Assembly: GCA_947095585.1 (NCBI GenBank)
Contig: OX352762.1
Span: 121,240,930 to 121,304,929, forward strand
Length of the DNA stretch: 64,000 bases
DNA from: Nephrocerus scutellatus
Taxonomy: Eukaryota > Arthropoda > Insecta > Diptera > Pipunculidae
Direction of reading: 5' to 3'
Numbering within the stretch: position 1 is the first letter of the stretch; each line of letters starts with the position of its first letter. The notes below the pieces were generated by a model. The model was given only the letters and a program-made list of their open reading frames with translations, was not told the origin of the DNA and ran no database searches. Of the stretch, positions 44,739 to 56,095 are shown in pieces. The position numbers and the translations under genes were made by a program.

Positions 44739-44739
44739 C

Positions 44740-45500
44740 TAGCTGATTACCCGGCGTTGCCCAGGTATTTATTCATTCCAACCTTCTATTAGGCAGGGGT
44801 AGAAAAAAGAATGATATCTATCTATAAGGTAAAACTGCAGTTATTATTAAGAAAATTTATTTTAATAAATATATTTTAAATTATAGCTAAAGTATTCAAA
44901 TCAACACTAATATCGGTCTCCCCCCCCCCCTCAGTTATCGACCCAATCCCTGTAGAGCTGTCTTACCATCACCATTCAACTCAGCGACACCGAAAACCAT
45001 AGAACAACACTAATATCGGTCACCCCCTCCCCATCAGTTGTCGACCCCATCCCTCTAGAGCTGTCTTACCATCACCATTCAACTCAGCGACCACGAAAAC
45101 CATAAAATCAACACTAATATCAGTCACCCCACCACCCTCAGTTATCGACCCCATCCCCATAGAGCTGTCTTACCATCACCATTCAACTCAGCGACCACGA
45201 AAACCATAAAATCGACACTATTATCGATCACCCACCCCCTGCGGGAATATAACTCATTCATATGAGTGTACTACCAGCACTATTCGTCTCGGCAATACCG
45301 AAAACGGTGGGTCCGACACTTAAATCGCCTGCCACGCCTCCCCCAGCCAAAAAATGTGCTACCCCCCAACACCTATATTTGATTCCACATAGTAACTAAT
45401 ATGTATACCAAGTTTGGTTGAAATTGGTCAAGGCGTTCCAGAGCTAGTTAGGCACAAATATACAAATAAATTCTCTATTTTATATATATAGATAGATTAG
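44740..45500 (+). mobile_element. Helitron-like non-coding repeat with minisatellite
   Basis: It opens with CTAGCTGATTACCCGGCGTT and closes with ACCAAGTTTGGTTGAAATTG, GGCGTTCCAGAGCTAG and CTATTTTATATATATAGAT, wording familiar from the ends of arthropod non-coding repeats. Between them lies an array of about 102-105 bp units starting at 44902, 45004, 45109 and 45213; the fourth is diverged. The same unit occurs reversed at 25213-25440. No open frame. Central tandem repeats suit Helitron/DINE-like elements, but this class call is uncertain. Confidence 0.6.
44902..45300. repeat. 102-105 bp minisatellite, about four units
   Basis: Each unit starts CAACACTAATATCGGTC or a variant, then a C-rich run, CAGTTATCGACCC, AGAGCTGTCTTACCATCACC and CAACTCAGCGAC...GAAAACCATA. 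The fourth unit (45213) has drifted strongly after TTATCGATCACCC. Confidence 0.9.
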
Positions 45501-45514
45501 CACAAATAAAAGAT

Positions 45515-45740
45515 TGATTATTTTTAAATCTTTTATATTAACTTCGCGTCGGCATGTGTCTGTCTGTCTGTCTGCCTGTCTGCCTGTTAGTGGCTGACCG
45601 GTGGAATCTTGCAATCAATGTTTAACACACTTCCTAAGGCCCCATTTTATTCAAACTTTGAACACATGTGTATCTCCGGTGACAACACTTTCTGTTAAAA
45701 TTTGGTAGTGATCAGGGGACTCCCAAAAAGAATTTATGCG
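45515..45740 (+). repeat. Second copy of the 14.9-kb inserted repeat
   Basis: TTTTATATTAACTTCGCGTC, a (TGTC)n/(TGCC)n run, TCAATGTTTAACACACTTCC, TTTGAACACATGTGTATCTC and GGTGACAACACTTTCTGTTA match 14870-15040. AATTTGGTAGTGATCAGGG matches 15160-15180 at closer spacing, so this copy lacks the middle part. Non-coding. Confidence 0.72.
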
Positions 45741-45980
45741 AGACTGTATGCCTGTGTGCAGAGCTGCTCTCTGCAATGCTTTCTTTCTCTGATACGATTT
45801 GATGGTTGTGTTAAGTTCTCTACTTAACTCTCCTCAAACTCTGTGATTAAAGGCACAATACACGATTATTAATAATGTCATTATTAGTAATGATTAACGA
45901 AATCAGAAAATAATTAATGTTGTTATCACAAATAAATGCATGCATGAAGTGCTTTGCATGTGTTTTTTAAGTAGAATTTA
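45741..45980. other. No recognisable gene
   Basis: Nothing supported. Confidence 0.5.
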
Positions 45981-45982
45981 GT

Positions 45983-47430
45983 ATCATCATCATATTTGGC
46001 TCTACAACCGGTGTCCGGTCCTAGCCTCCCGCAAAAAGTCTCTCCACCGGTCCCGATTTAGAGTCGATGTCATCCAGTTTGGCATCCCTAAATTCTGGGC
46101 GTCCTGGTCAACGATATCCTTCCAGCGTAGGCTTGGCCGGCCTCGCTGTCGTGCTTCATAAATCCTACCGCAAAGGACTTTCCAAGCAGGATCATCTTCG
46201 CTCATGCCAGCTAGGTGTCCTGCCCACCGGAGCCTGCTGAGCTTAGTTCTCTTCACTATGACGACATCGCGGTAACGCTAGTCGATTATAGAGTCTCCCG
46301 AATCGTCCTTCCTCACATACGGGGCCAACAATTCTCCGTTAGACTTTTCTCTCAAACTAAGCGGCTAAGAGGTCAGAATGCTTTTTGCTAAGCACCCAAG
46401 TCTCGGATCCATATGTAAGTAATTGTATGACTTATATACTTATATTCCAGCAGCTTGGAATGTATGGTTAAGTTCCCGGATTTGAAGAGTATTGACAGAC
46501 TAAAGTAGAATTTGTTGGCTTTGAACAACCGTGCGCGTATTTCTGGTTCCATTGATTTATGGACCAATGTTGGATCTTCTACTCGCAGACGTGGCCACCA
46601 TGTACTTTGTTTTGCTCTCAGTTATGTGCAGCCCCAGATTTGGTGTCGCCTGCTGGTATCTCGATGAAAGCTTCCTGTACAGCTTTTGGGCTTCTACCAA
46701 CGATGTCAATATCGTCTGCTTAATCCAGTATCTGAATGGAATTATAGAGGATTGTTCCTCTCGCGCTTTCGTCAGAGTCTCGGATCACTTTCTCCAACGC
46801 CAAGTTGAAGAGGACGCAGGCCAGTCCATGCCATTGTCGGAGCCCGTTATAGATGTTGAATGGGCTTGATTGTGATCCGGATATTTTTACTTGGCTTATA
46901 ACATTGGCCATGGTTAACCTACATACACGTGTCAGTTTATTAAGGATGCCGAGTTCTCTCATGGATTTATAAAGTTCTACTCTGGATAGCATAGTCAGAG
47001 CAATAGGCGGCTTTAAAGTCTAAAAAAAGATGGTGTAGTGAGTTTTGAAACTCCAGGCATTTTCCATCAACTGCCTAAGGGTGTAAATCTGATCAGTTGT
47101 TGATTTGCCTGGGATGAAGACACACTGGTATGGGCCAATGATGACTTTAGCGTATGGGGCTATCCTGTCTTGAAGGATAGAGGACAAAATCTTATATGCG
47201 GTACTCAACAACGTTATACCACGATAACTGCTGCATTTTGTGATATCTCCCTTCTTATGTATGGGATACCGGATGCCTCTTTGCCAGTCTTCTGGCATAG
47301 CTTCTTCCTCCCATACTTGCACTATTATTGCATGAATTGCTTGGTGTAATGTGGGGCCAGTCAGAGATAGTTACGGCCACCTGCAATTCTGAAGCATTCT
47401 GTGTTATTCGCCCTATTCTGCTGATGGCTG
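45983..47430 (-). pseudogene. RTE-like LINE, RT to 3' end
   Basis: On the minus strand the RT fingers read MQVWEEEAMPEDWQRGIRYP and IHKKGDITKCSSYRGITLLS (47322-47210), then STAYKILSSILQDRI and GPYQCVFIPGKSTTDQIYTL. The palm has CRLTMANVISQVKISGS near 46900. The catalytic block is ILD*ADDIDIVGRS near 46740; the Tyr codon of YADD is a stop (TAA). The C-terminal open frame 46256-46002 is intact for 84 codons: RLRWAGHLAGMSEDDPAWKV and GRPSLRWKDIVDQDAQNLGM. The 3' end reads GAGCCAAATATGATGATGAT. The endonuclease is missing. I assign RTE-like from the fingers, the WAGH tail and the (ATG)n tail. Confidence 0.9.
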
Positions 47431-49090
47431 ACCGCCATACTTACTTCAATAATAAATAAGCCGGTGTTAAGTGAAGAACTTGAAGATCAAATAAACATTT
47501 ATGATGACTGAGTGCCAATGAACCTTACATTTATTCGTTTTAATTACATTTTGTAAAGGCAATAAAGGTTCATGTTTCTAGAAATGATATAAATGTTTTG
47601 GGGAGGTGGAAGTGGAATCGTATAAAGGTGGCAATAATGTAATGGTGAGCGGAACGAACTACAGACACATGCAGTTCTGGAGACACCGCATTTTTTGTGC
47701 AGTTGTCAATGATCGTTGCCACTGCAGCGACCAACAAAAAATTAACGACTGATTAGTTATTCGCTTCAAAGAGCCAAGAACAATAATTGACAATACAAAA
47801 TTAGCTGACCAGGCGTACTGCGGAGACAACCTGTCTGTCTACTTAATACAAATGTGAATGCTCCTCCTTTCTACTTTTATTTGTACGTGAAATTTGAAGG
47901 CACGAGTAAGCTCATTAGGATTATTGAAGTTAAACAAACAGGACTGAAGTTCTCCCCTTTAATTGTCCCCTATTACGAGAACATCTCCATTCAGATTTTG
48001 TCTCGAAATCTTTTGCTGCTTGGCGCAACTCCAGCGATGTTTATAAAAGAAAAATAAACTGTTTATCAAAATTAAACCAAATTATCATCTCTCTTCAATA
48101 CTTCAATGACTTCTGTTGAACTTGGCGATTCGAGAAAAAAAAAAAAACGGCTTACTCAAGACAATATAATTTATAGCCATGTCCCAATTTCTCAAAAATA
48201 ACTGATGACATATGCAGTTTATAATAATTACGAGATGGTTGTTTTCAGTAATATGTGCCTGCGTAGCCTAATTCTTGGACCGAGATTTTAATGTGGTGAC
48301 TGATGCATTATCAGGTTGTAATGTTGTTGTCTCGGACATCACGATAATAATATGGCAGAGAGGGATCAAAGCGACACAAGCAAAGTCCTAAATGACCAGC
48401 AAAAAACCGACGTGGTTTTTGCGTTCTCGTAATCAGTGAAAATTTTTAATTTTATGCAAAAAACGAATATGAAAACATCCATTTGTTTATTTGCTATTAC
48501 AGCGGGATAGGCAGTCAGCCGCTGAACTGATCTGCTGATCTGCTTGGCCGCTATTTATTTCGCCAAGGCAAAGTTGTTTTTAATCTGCAACAATAAGAAA
48601 AAAATATACAACAACAAATTATGTCAAGTGGATGAAACAAAAATGACGCGATTACTACTATGACGGTGTCTGACGAAAGTACCCTGGGTCGCTTTGCGTA
48701 AAAAAACGTGAAAATAAAACAAATTGAGTCATAGGAAAGATTGCGTGGGTTGAGGTGCGGTTGCATTGTGCGATGTGGAACAGGTTGGATGGCTACGGAG
48801 TTACATTTGGTGCAGTCGGACGGGTCGGTTATTTTCTATTTTTGTTTACTTCGGCAAATTTATTGCAAATTTATTATATGACAATAAAATTAGTAAACAA
48901 ATGCCATGTTCGCTTTAACCGTGACATTGTGATCGAGCAAGATACGACGCAAAGCTCGCTGATAGCTTTGTCTCAAGGATCATGTGGATGCATTGTGTGC
49001 TTTTTTTGTGGTTATTGGTTCGGAAATCTGACAAACGTCTGAGACCAATAACTGTCATCAAAAGCTCCTAAGACCGCCTTTCGGATATGA
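47431..49090. other. No recognisable gene
   Basis: No supported gene between the divergent RTE copies. A poly-A run lies at 48136-48147. Confidence 0.5.
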
Positions 49091-49094
49091 CTTT

Positions 49095-51160
49095 AAATTA
49101 TGGCGGGTGTAAAAGAGAATTAGACACGCCATAAGAATACTGTCATTAGTACTGCTGAACCATCTTAGGCAGTAGAGATCGGAACGACTGGTTCGATTAC
49201 GAATGTAAGCTAGCGACTGAACGTAAGCATGTTGCGTACCGAGCAATACAACAATCTCATAGAACGCGGGCACGCGAAGATGAATATAAAGAGCTCAGAA
49301 GATATGAAAAAACAGTTCACCGGCGAAAGAAAGCCGCCTGGGAGAAGAATCTCGTCCGTGAACTAGAACAGTATAGAGAACGAAGACCGCACCAGGTGCG
49401 GAAGTTCTACAAAAGAGTCCGCAGTATGACGCAATATACACCGCGTTGCACATACTGCAAAGACAAAGAGGGTAATCTGATCTCCAATCTCATACGGCAT
49501 ATTAGAGCGGTGGGAAGAGCACTTTCAAGAGTTGCTTAATGGCCAGCTAAGTGAGGAATTGGAGGCCATACCAATTTTTTTTTTAATAGAGACTTGTTGC
49601 CAAGGGAGGACTCCCTGAATGACTTGCGTCACGGCAAAAAGTTAAGCTAAGCCCTATGACCGAAGAACACACTATGCTTCCGCCACCATGTATAGATGAA
49701 GTTAGCAAAGCGATAAATCGGCTCAAAAATAATTACGCCCCGGGATCTGATGGTATCGCAGCGGAGCTGACTAAAACAGGAGACCCCGCAATACACCAAG
49801 CAATTCATGAACTAATAGTGCAAGTATGGGAGGAAGAAGAGATGACAGAAGACTGGCGAAGAGGCATTCTGTGACCCATACATAAGAAAGAAGATACACA
49901 ACCTGCAGCAATTATCGTGGTATGACGTTGTTGAGTACCGCGTATAAGATTTTCTCCTCTATCCTTCAAGACAGGATAGCCCAATATGCTAAAGTCCTCA
50001 TTGGTTCATACCAGTGTGGCTTCATCCCAGGCAAATCAACAACTGATCAGACTTACACCCTTAGGCAGGTGATGGAACAATGTCTAGTGTTTCAAAACTC
50101 ACTACACCATCTTTTTATAGACTTTAAAGCCGCCTATGATAGCATAGCCAGAGAAGAAATTTATAAAGCCATGAGAGAATTCATCCCAAATAAACTGACA
50201 CGACTATGTAGGTTGACCATGACCAATGTTATAAGCCAAGTAAAAATATCCGGATCACTATCAAGCCCATTAAACATCTATAACGGGAACCGAGAAGGGG
50301 ATGGACTGGCCTGTGTCCCCTGTGTCCGAGAGGAACAATCCTCTGTAAGTCCATTCAGATACTGGCTTACGCAGACGATATGCACATCGTTAGTAGAAAC
50401 CGAAGAGCTGTACAGGAAACATTTATCCAGATCGAGCAGGCGGCATGAAATCTGGGGCTGCAAATACATGAGAGCAAAATACGTCTGGCCACGTCTGCGA
50501 GTAGAAGATCCAACATTGATCCCTCAATTCAAAAAGTGGAGCGCGAATTTTAAGTAGTGCAATCCTTTAACTATCTCGGATCATCTGTAGCAGCCGATAA
50601 CAACCTAGAAATACGTGCGTTGCTTAAAGCCAACAAAGCCTACTATAATCTGTCAAGACCCTTCATATCCAGGAACTTAACAATAACATCCAAGCTGCTG
50701 TTATATAAGACAATTGTCATACCAGTACTTACATATGGATCCGAGACTTGGGTGCTTAGCAAAAATCATTCTGATCTCTAAGCCGCATTCGAGAGAAAAG
50801 TCTTACCGAGAATTGTTGGCCCCGTATGTGAGGAAGGACGATTCCGGAGACTCTATAATGATGAGATCTACGAGCGTTACCGCGATGTCGACATCGTGAA
50901 GAGAATTAAGCTCTGTAGGCTCTGGTGGGCATTAGCGAAGATGACCCTGCTCGGAAAGTCCTTTGCGTTAGGATTTATTAAACATGACAGCGAGGCCAGC
51001 CAAGCCTACACTGGAAGGATGGCGTAAACCAGGACGCCCAGAGTTTAGGGATGCCAAACTGGATGACATCGGCTCGAAATCGGGACCGGTGGAGAGTTTT
51101 TTTGCGGGAGGCCAGGACCAGACACCGGTTGTAGAGCCAAATATGATGATGGTGCAACGG
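49095..51160 (+). pseudogene. RTE-like LINE, linker to 3' end (longest copy)
   Basis: The linker begins RNDWFDYECKLATERKHVAY near 49170, then ELRRYEKTVHRRKKAAWEKN and RKFYKRVRSMTQYTPR. RT fingers: PPPCIDEVSKAINRLKNNYA, PGSDGIAAELTKTGDPAIHQ, a stop, then a 211-codon open frame (49922-50557) with STAYKIFSSILQDRIAQYAK, YQCGFIPGKSTTDQTYTL and LHHLFIDFKAAYDSIAREEI (motif A). In another frame ILAYADDMHIVSRNRRAVQE keeps an intact YADD (about 50355-50410). The thumb has VIPVLTYGSETWVL. The 3' end is the same as the 20.11-kb insert with tail AAATATGATGATG. Motif B PQG is replaced by a short deletion. It lacks the endonuclease, so it is 5'-truncated. Confidence 0.92.
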
Positions 51161-53170
51161 AGCTTTAGAAGTCATAACTGGAACAGACCGGATGAAGAAT
51201 GTGTCGGTTAAATAATATTCGTATGTAGAAGCAAGACGCAAATGTTATCAAAGAGGTAGGACCCACTTTTTGAGTTTTCCAACACGTGATGAGTTTGAAT
51301 ACTTCTCGCAGATTGTGTTAAATTTACGACACATGTACAGGACGCTACTGAAACCGACACAACGCCTCGGATAACTAATGATCGAATAATGACGACTTTA
51401 GGCTATTGTACCCGGACTAACATTGGTTTCTGGAATGAAGGGAGTGAAGGACTTCCAATTCGGTTTTAGCGTCTGGCACCGGCACTTCCAGTAAGGAGGA
51501 AGCCTCTACTTCTTCCCACACCGCCACTGGACATAATCGAAACGATAACACTTTCGGGTTGCTAATTATATTTTCCAAAACAAAATGTAATCTGTCAAGT
51601 TGTTGGCTGTTAAAATTTTTATGGCGAGACGACATAAATTAGAGAAAAATTAAATATTCCTCGGTATGCATACATGGATACATTCACAGACCACATATCC
51701 TCCCTTAATCGCATTTTTGTTACAAACATTTGCAATCATAGTAATCAATTAAATTGTTATTGACAACAGTCGAAGGCGACGCGACAACACTAACAATATG
51801 GGGGATAGTGATATACTCGTAATAAAAACTGGTTGTCGTTTATGCGCTTCCAGACCGCAGTCGGGCGAGTTTCACGCGTTGCTCCTTCTTGCCCTTGACA
51901 CAAATAAACATCCATAAGCGAGAGATCAGGGACAATAACGAAATATTGGCGCAGCACTTACTTCTACAGCCTAATACGCAAATCCGCGAGAAGAACGAAC
52001 ATCCAATTTGGCTGGCGTAAACATTTTGCATATTATTCTCTGTCGTCTGCAGAAATCATTGTCTCAAAATAGAAACTGTAGCCAGCCGGCCGGCAGTCGA
52101 GCAGGCCTCCTCCACATGTGTTGTAAAAGTGTTTTGCTTTTGTGATGAGGAATATCTACCTTAGCAGCAGCCGGGGTGCTTATCAAATGTGGCGATCACG
52201 AATTAAATCTCGTTCCTATGCTGTATCGCATTCAATTGATTCGTAATCGTATCATTTTTATGGGTCACATTGGAACAGCTACTGTATCCGTTATCGGAGT
52301 TTGACCTTGAACTCCACAATGACAAAATAATGGTTAGATTTCTTCGCGAAATTTTATGCTGCGTCGTGATTCCAGGTAGTCGAGCATATTCCATATGGGA
52401 TTTCATTCATATTCCTATTAACATCTAAGACCGTGACGACCACGACCATGACCACGACAAATACGAAGACGAAACCATCGACAGGAGTGAATATCTGCTT
52501 AGCTGCGAAACCCACTCTTGCACACTCGGTCACTGGATTCTGGTTTTTAGATCTCTGCTTGTTGGTTCTCAGTGCGGGAACAGTTTGGAATCCCACATGC
52601 GAAGATGTGTCATCATAACTAAATGCAAACCATGACGATACTCTCGTACGTCGCTTTCTGAAGATGATGACTCGGTTCTGTCTGCTGTTGCTTTACCTCT
52701 TTTGTAACATTTATGACAGAGTAAGCCGCTGTTAATAGGGACTTTAACGGGTATTGTTGTAAAGTGATTGCGAGTGTCGTGTTGGAAGAAAAACATCATT
52801 TTAAAAGTTGTTATAATTTGCTTATGTCTGGTAGGCAAAGAATTTCACGAAAATCGTCAATAATTTTGCGAATTCGTATAAAACTCTAGAGCGGGTCTGG
52901 TTACGCAGTCATGTCATCTATGACATTATAAATTTTACAGTATATTCCTGCCCATCAGAGCCTACCGAATTTAATTTTGTGCACTAGTAGACTTCCGGAA
53001 ACGTTTTTTCGGAGCTTAGAATTCCTTGTAAGACTTTCCTGACGACCACCGGCTTTGATTTTATATTTTAGACCTCTCTTAGCCCCTTAGTGTAGGATTC
53101 ATATGCTTGTATTTAAACACCACAAGCTTAAACGTGCAAGGTTTTACAACTAAAAGAGTCTTAGTATTGT
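51161..53170. other. No recognisable gene
   Basis: No supported gene. A (GAC/CAC)-rich patch at about 52434-52475 gives spurious Thr-rich frames. Confidence 0.5.
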
Positions 53171-53173
53171 GAG

Positions 53174-53203
53174 GAACAAAATTCTTGTAGCCGAATTTTG
53201 TTC
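53174..53203. promoter_or_regulatory. Perfect 11-bp inverted repeat
   Basis: GAACAAAATTC (53174-53184), an 8-base loop, then GAATTTTGTTC (53193-53203). TTGTTCACAC at its right edge resembles the TGTTCACA start of some insect BEL-type LTRs, which is only suggestive. Confidence 0.7.
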
Positions 53204-53310
53204 ACACAAAACAAACCATATCCTTTTTTCCCAAATCCGGATGCACCCTGTACCCACGCAGTGCAGCCAACAAACGCATATAAAAGTAAAATAGCTAAAA
53301 CAACATCACG

Positions 53311-53410
53311 CCACCTGATTGGCCAATCACAGCGCAGCACGCCATTTAGAATTTTACCATGCAAAATGGTATAAAAGGGCGAGCACGCCGGCGGTCGCTC
53401 TCATAGTCCT
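53311..53410 (+). promoter_or_regulatory. CCAAT/TATA core-promoter-like module
   Basis: GATTGGCCAATC (53317-53328) is a 12-bp palindrome containing CCAAT on both strands. TATAAAAG at 53370-53377 is a consensus TATA box, and CTCATAGTC at about 53399-53407 sits about 30 bases beyond, where an initiator belongs. It reads toward a GC-richer transcribed-looking leader, a 41-bp minisatellite and AATAAA followed by a poly-A run. It could be the U3/R part of an LTR or a small host promoter. Confidence 0.5.
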
Positions 53411-53652
53411 GCCAAAGTTTTTCTCTGCTTTTCTCTGCCGTCGCCGTCGCTATATTCATCGTCGTATGACGTAACCTCGCTGTGAGATTGCCTCACGGGT
53501 TGTTACGCTGGTACATCTCAGAGCTTACCGCTGTCGACTTCTTTCGCTCTCCTTGTTGTCATCGTTGACCATATGGTTCGTTTAACGCTTGCTACGCTCA
53601 CGCTCGTTTAACGTCCTCGTCGAGGGGTCGATCATAGCTCACGTTAGCCAAG

Positions 53653-53830
53653 TTCGTCTCAGGCTCACGCCCACGCATCGCTGAGGGTTTACGCTCGCCT
53701 CAAGCTCACGCTCACGCATCGCTCAGGATTCTTGCAGGCTTATGCTTACGCATCGCCTAGGGCGCACGCTCGTCGCAGGCTCACGCCCGCAAGTCGCTTA
53801 GGATTTACGCTCGTCCCAGGCTCACGTTAA
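53653..53830 (+). repeat. 41-bp GC-rich minisatellite
   Basis: Units begin CAGGCTCACG or a variant at 53660, 53701, 53735, 53776 and 53817, giving spacings 41, 34, 41 and 41. The core is CTCACGCATCGCT...GGTTTACGCTCG. Confidence 0.88.
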
Positions 53831-53839
53831 ATTATAAGT

Positions 53840-53860
53840 AATAAAAAAAAAAAAAAAAAA
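53840..53860 (+). terminator. AATAAA with A-run
   Basis: AATAAA at 53840-53845 merges into about 18 A residues. It could be a genomic poly-A signal with slippage, or the integrated poly-A tail of a retroposed transcript that includes the minisatellite. Confidence 0.5.
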
Positions 53861-53947
53861 TGATTCGAAGAGTCACCAATAGAAATTTTGTTGTAACGAC
53901 CCCCTTTCCTCTGAAATCGGTTGCTTAATTGTTGTTGGAATGTAATC

Positions 53948-54087
53948 CATCAATTCATCAATTCATCAATTCATCAATTCATCAATTCATCAATTCATCA
54001 ATTCATCAATTCATCAATTCATCAATTCATCAATTCATCAATTCATCAATTCACCAATTCATCAATTCATCAATTCATCAATTCATC
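53948..54087. repeat. (ATTCATCA)n octamer array
   Basis: About seventeen copies of ATTCATCA in tandem with a single variant (ATTCACCA near 54048). The high homogeneity suggests a young array. No function is visible. Confidence 0.95.
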
Positions 54088-54465
54088 TAATGGACCTTGA
54101 AGTTCCCAATTATAATTTCACAGACACTGCAAGCACAAACACCAATTACGAGTAATTACTGACACAGCATACTTTTTTAGACTATTCCACTTGTCACAAA
54201 ATCTTATGGTTAATATTACAGCAATCAAATTTTCTTATGCTTGCTTTTGTCGTTGGATAAAATTGGAAACTGAAAGAAGACTCCTAAGAAATGCAGTCAC
54301 CTGTGATGGTGGAACAAATTACATAGTTAGCCCATGCCGGCCGAGACGGTGCATTGTGCCCTTCCGTCGTCAGAGTTCTCTGAAATACGACTTTCAAGTT
54401 GAAACATTTGGAAACAGACGCTGCAGCTTAAGCAACAACGACGGCTATGATGACGGCAACATAAC

Positions 54466-54575
54466 CTGTAAACGTCTAAGCTCCGATGCGAAGCCGCTAA
54501 AAAAATGCAACCGTAGAATATTGCATTGGCGAAGACGGGAGACGACACTATGCCAAATGCAATGCTTAACTTCAT
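54466..54575 (-). CDS. Possible first coding exon, unknown
   Basis: On the minus strand ATG at 54575 follows the CA-rich leader AACAACAATAACAGCAACAA and is in TCCAATGA. It encodes MKLSIAFGIVSSPVFANAI followed by FYGCIFLAASHRSLDVY, a hydrophobic, signal-like start. TACAG|GTTATG at 54466/54465 is a usable donor; without splicing the frame continues to 54327. I do not recognise the protein. It may be untranslated leader instead. The plus-strand 147-codon frame across this region looks like its shadow. Confidence 0.28.
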
Positions 54576-54815
54576 TGGATTTGTTGCTGTTATTGTTGTT
54601 GTTTTGTTCTCGTATAGCTTCTGATTGCTGTTGATCGTCGTTGTCGTCGTCGTAGTCGACGTTGGTTTTGTTGCGATATTGTAACTAATGTTGGACGTTT
54701 CTACACAATCAGCAAGATCAGTTAGTTGGTTGTGTGGCTTGAATCAATGTGGCAGTGCTCTCGATCGAACTGAGAGAATCCTTCCTGAATGCATCAAAAC
54801 GGAATCTAACTGAAG
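54576..54815 (-). promoter_or_regulatory. Possible fly-type promoter and 5' UTR
   Basis: Minus-strand TCAGTT, the exact arthropod initiator consensus, occurs at 54773-54768 and again at 54813-54808. No TATA box is apparent and the DPE position is weak. The leader that follows is CA-rich with ACGACGACGACAACGACGAT, a texture common in fly 5' UTRs. Confidence 0.35.
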
Positions 54816-55598
54816 TGTGAAGTGCGGTTTTATTTTTCGTTTATTTTCGATCAACATTTGATATTGCGCTCAAACAATTGTGGCTAAAAAGGTTTAGCAG
54901 CTAAATTGAATTTTATACGTGAAAAGTGGAAAACTGTGCAGCTTTTTAACATTACTTGGTGTCCTGAAGGAGTATTCCGATATAAAAATAAAATAAAAAG
55001 TTTCCCTATATTCTCGAAATTTCAATGGAAATAGTGAATGTAAAATGCATTAAATAATTATATTTAATGCAATTAAGCAAACAGAAATAATCAGCTGTGC
55101 TGTGCAACTTTTTTAACGGACAATTTGTTCAACTGAAAATTTCTAAAGAAATAAAAAAATTCCAATCTATTCAATGTTATAAACTTCAGATAGGAATCCA
55201 GCCATCCTAATCGAAAACACCAACTGCAGAAAGTGAGTTAACAATTTAATGATAAAAACGAAAATATTTTTTTTTATATTTATACATATTGCTGTAACAC
55301 AAATTATTCGAATTTTTTACTCAAATTTCTTGAAACGCATACTGATAATACTTCGTAGAATTCAGGGAAAATTACTCGAATGCACAATTGACTGAGGTTA
55401 TTGACCACACATATGCATAGCTGCCGGTTTGTTTGAAATTCGATGATTTTTTTTTATACCTACCGAGTGACTGACACGAAGTGTTACCAAAACAAAATGC
55501 CGCAGAATTGTTATTTTTGAATGAATTCTATTGAATCGAAGTAAATAATGTTCACAAATATTTAAATTTTCGAATTGCATTAACGGTTTTCCATTTGG
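54816..55598. other. No recognisable gene
   Basis: AT-rich; nothing supported. Confidence 0.5.
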
Positions 55599-55599
55599 C

Positions 55600-56095
55600 C
55601 ACCCTTAGCCGCGATTATGGCCTTCAAACGGCCGACAAAGCTATTGCATGCAGCACGAAAGTGGCTCTGCGGTATTTTGGCCCATTTCCGGCGAAGCGCT
55701 TGCTTGAGATGATCGACACGTTGGTATTTTTTTGTCCCAACCTTGCTCTTCAAAATTCCCCAAACCGAGTAATCTAGCGGATTTGCATTTGGTGGCCATT
55801 GGGCAGTGGAAATGAACCGCGGAAAGTTGTTTCTCAGTCAATCTTGATTGACGCGCGCTTTATGACTCGGCGCCGTGTCCTGTTGTAATGCCCAGGCTCT
55901 GCGGCTAAAATGTTTTTATGCCCAAGTCTTCAACGCTCCCTCCAACACATGATCCCGATAAGTTTGAGCATTTATCTTGATGCCACGGTCCAAAAAAAAA
56001 ACGAGCGGTGAACGGCTTTCAGTCGTTACGCAGGCCCAAACCATCACCATCGGCGGCGCTTGGTTTCGAATGGCAATATGGCACTAAATGCACTC
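55600..56095 (-). pseudogene. Tc1/mariner transposase relic
   Basis: On the minus strand the catalytic half is readable across frames: PPMVMVWACVTTESRSPLVF, FLDRGIKINAQTYRDHVLEG, then the second Asp block QQDTAPSHKARVNQ. The third block reads WPPNANPLDYSVWGILKSKV, then RRKWAKIPQSHFRAACNSF and GRLKAIIAAKGG. From the second to the third Asp I count 34 residues, but the usual SPDL before NP is missing, so the family may natively have a longer spacing (for example 37). The N-terminal DNA-binding half is absent. The wording is close to the 36.3-kb relic. Confidence 0.85.

Noticed and set aside
53161..53364. 67-codon minus frame with a hydrophobic segment
   Set aside because: Runs through the palindromic CCAAT element and hairpin on the opposite strand of the promoter-like module; no other support.
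54191..54634. 147-codon plus-strand frame
   Set aside because: Cys/Arg-rich composition with no motif; the opposite strand has the promoter-like and leader-like signals.
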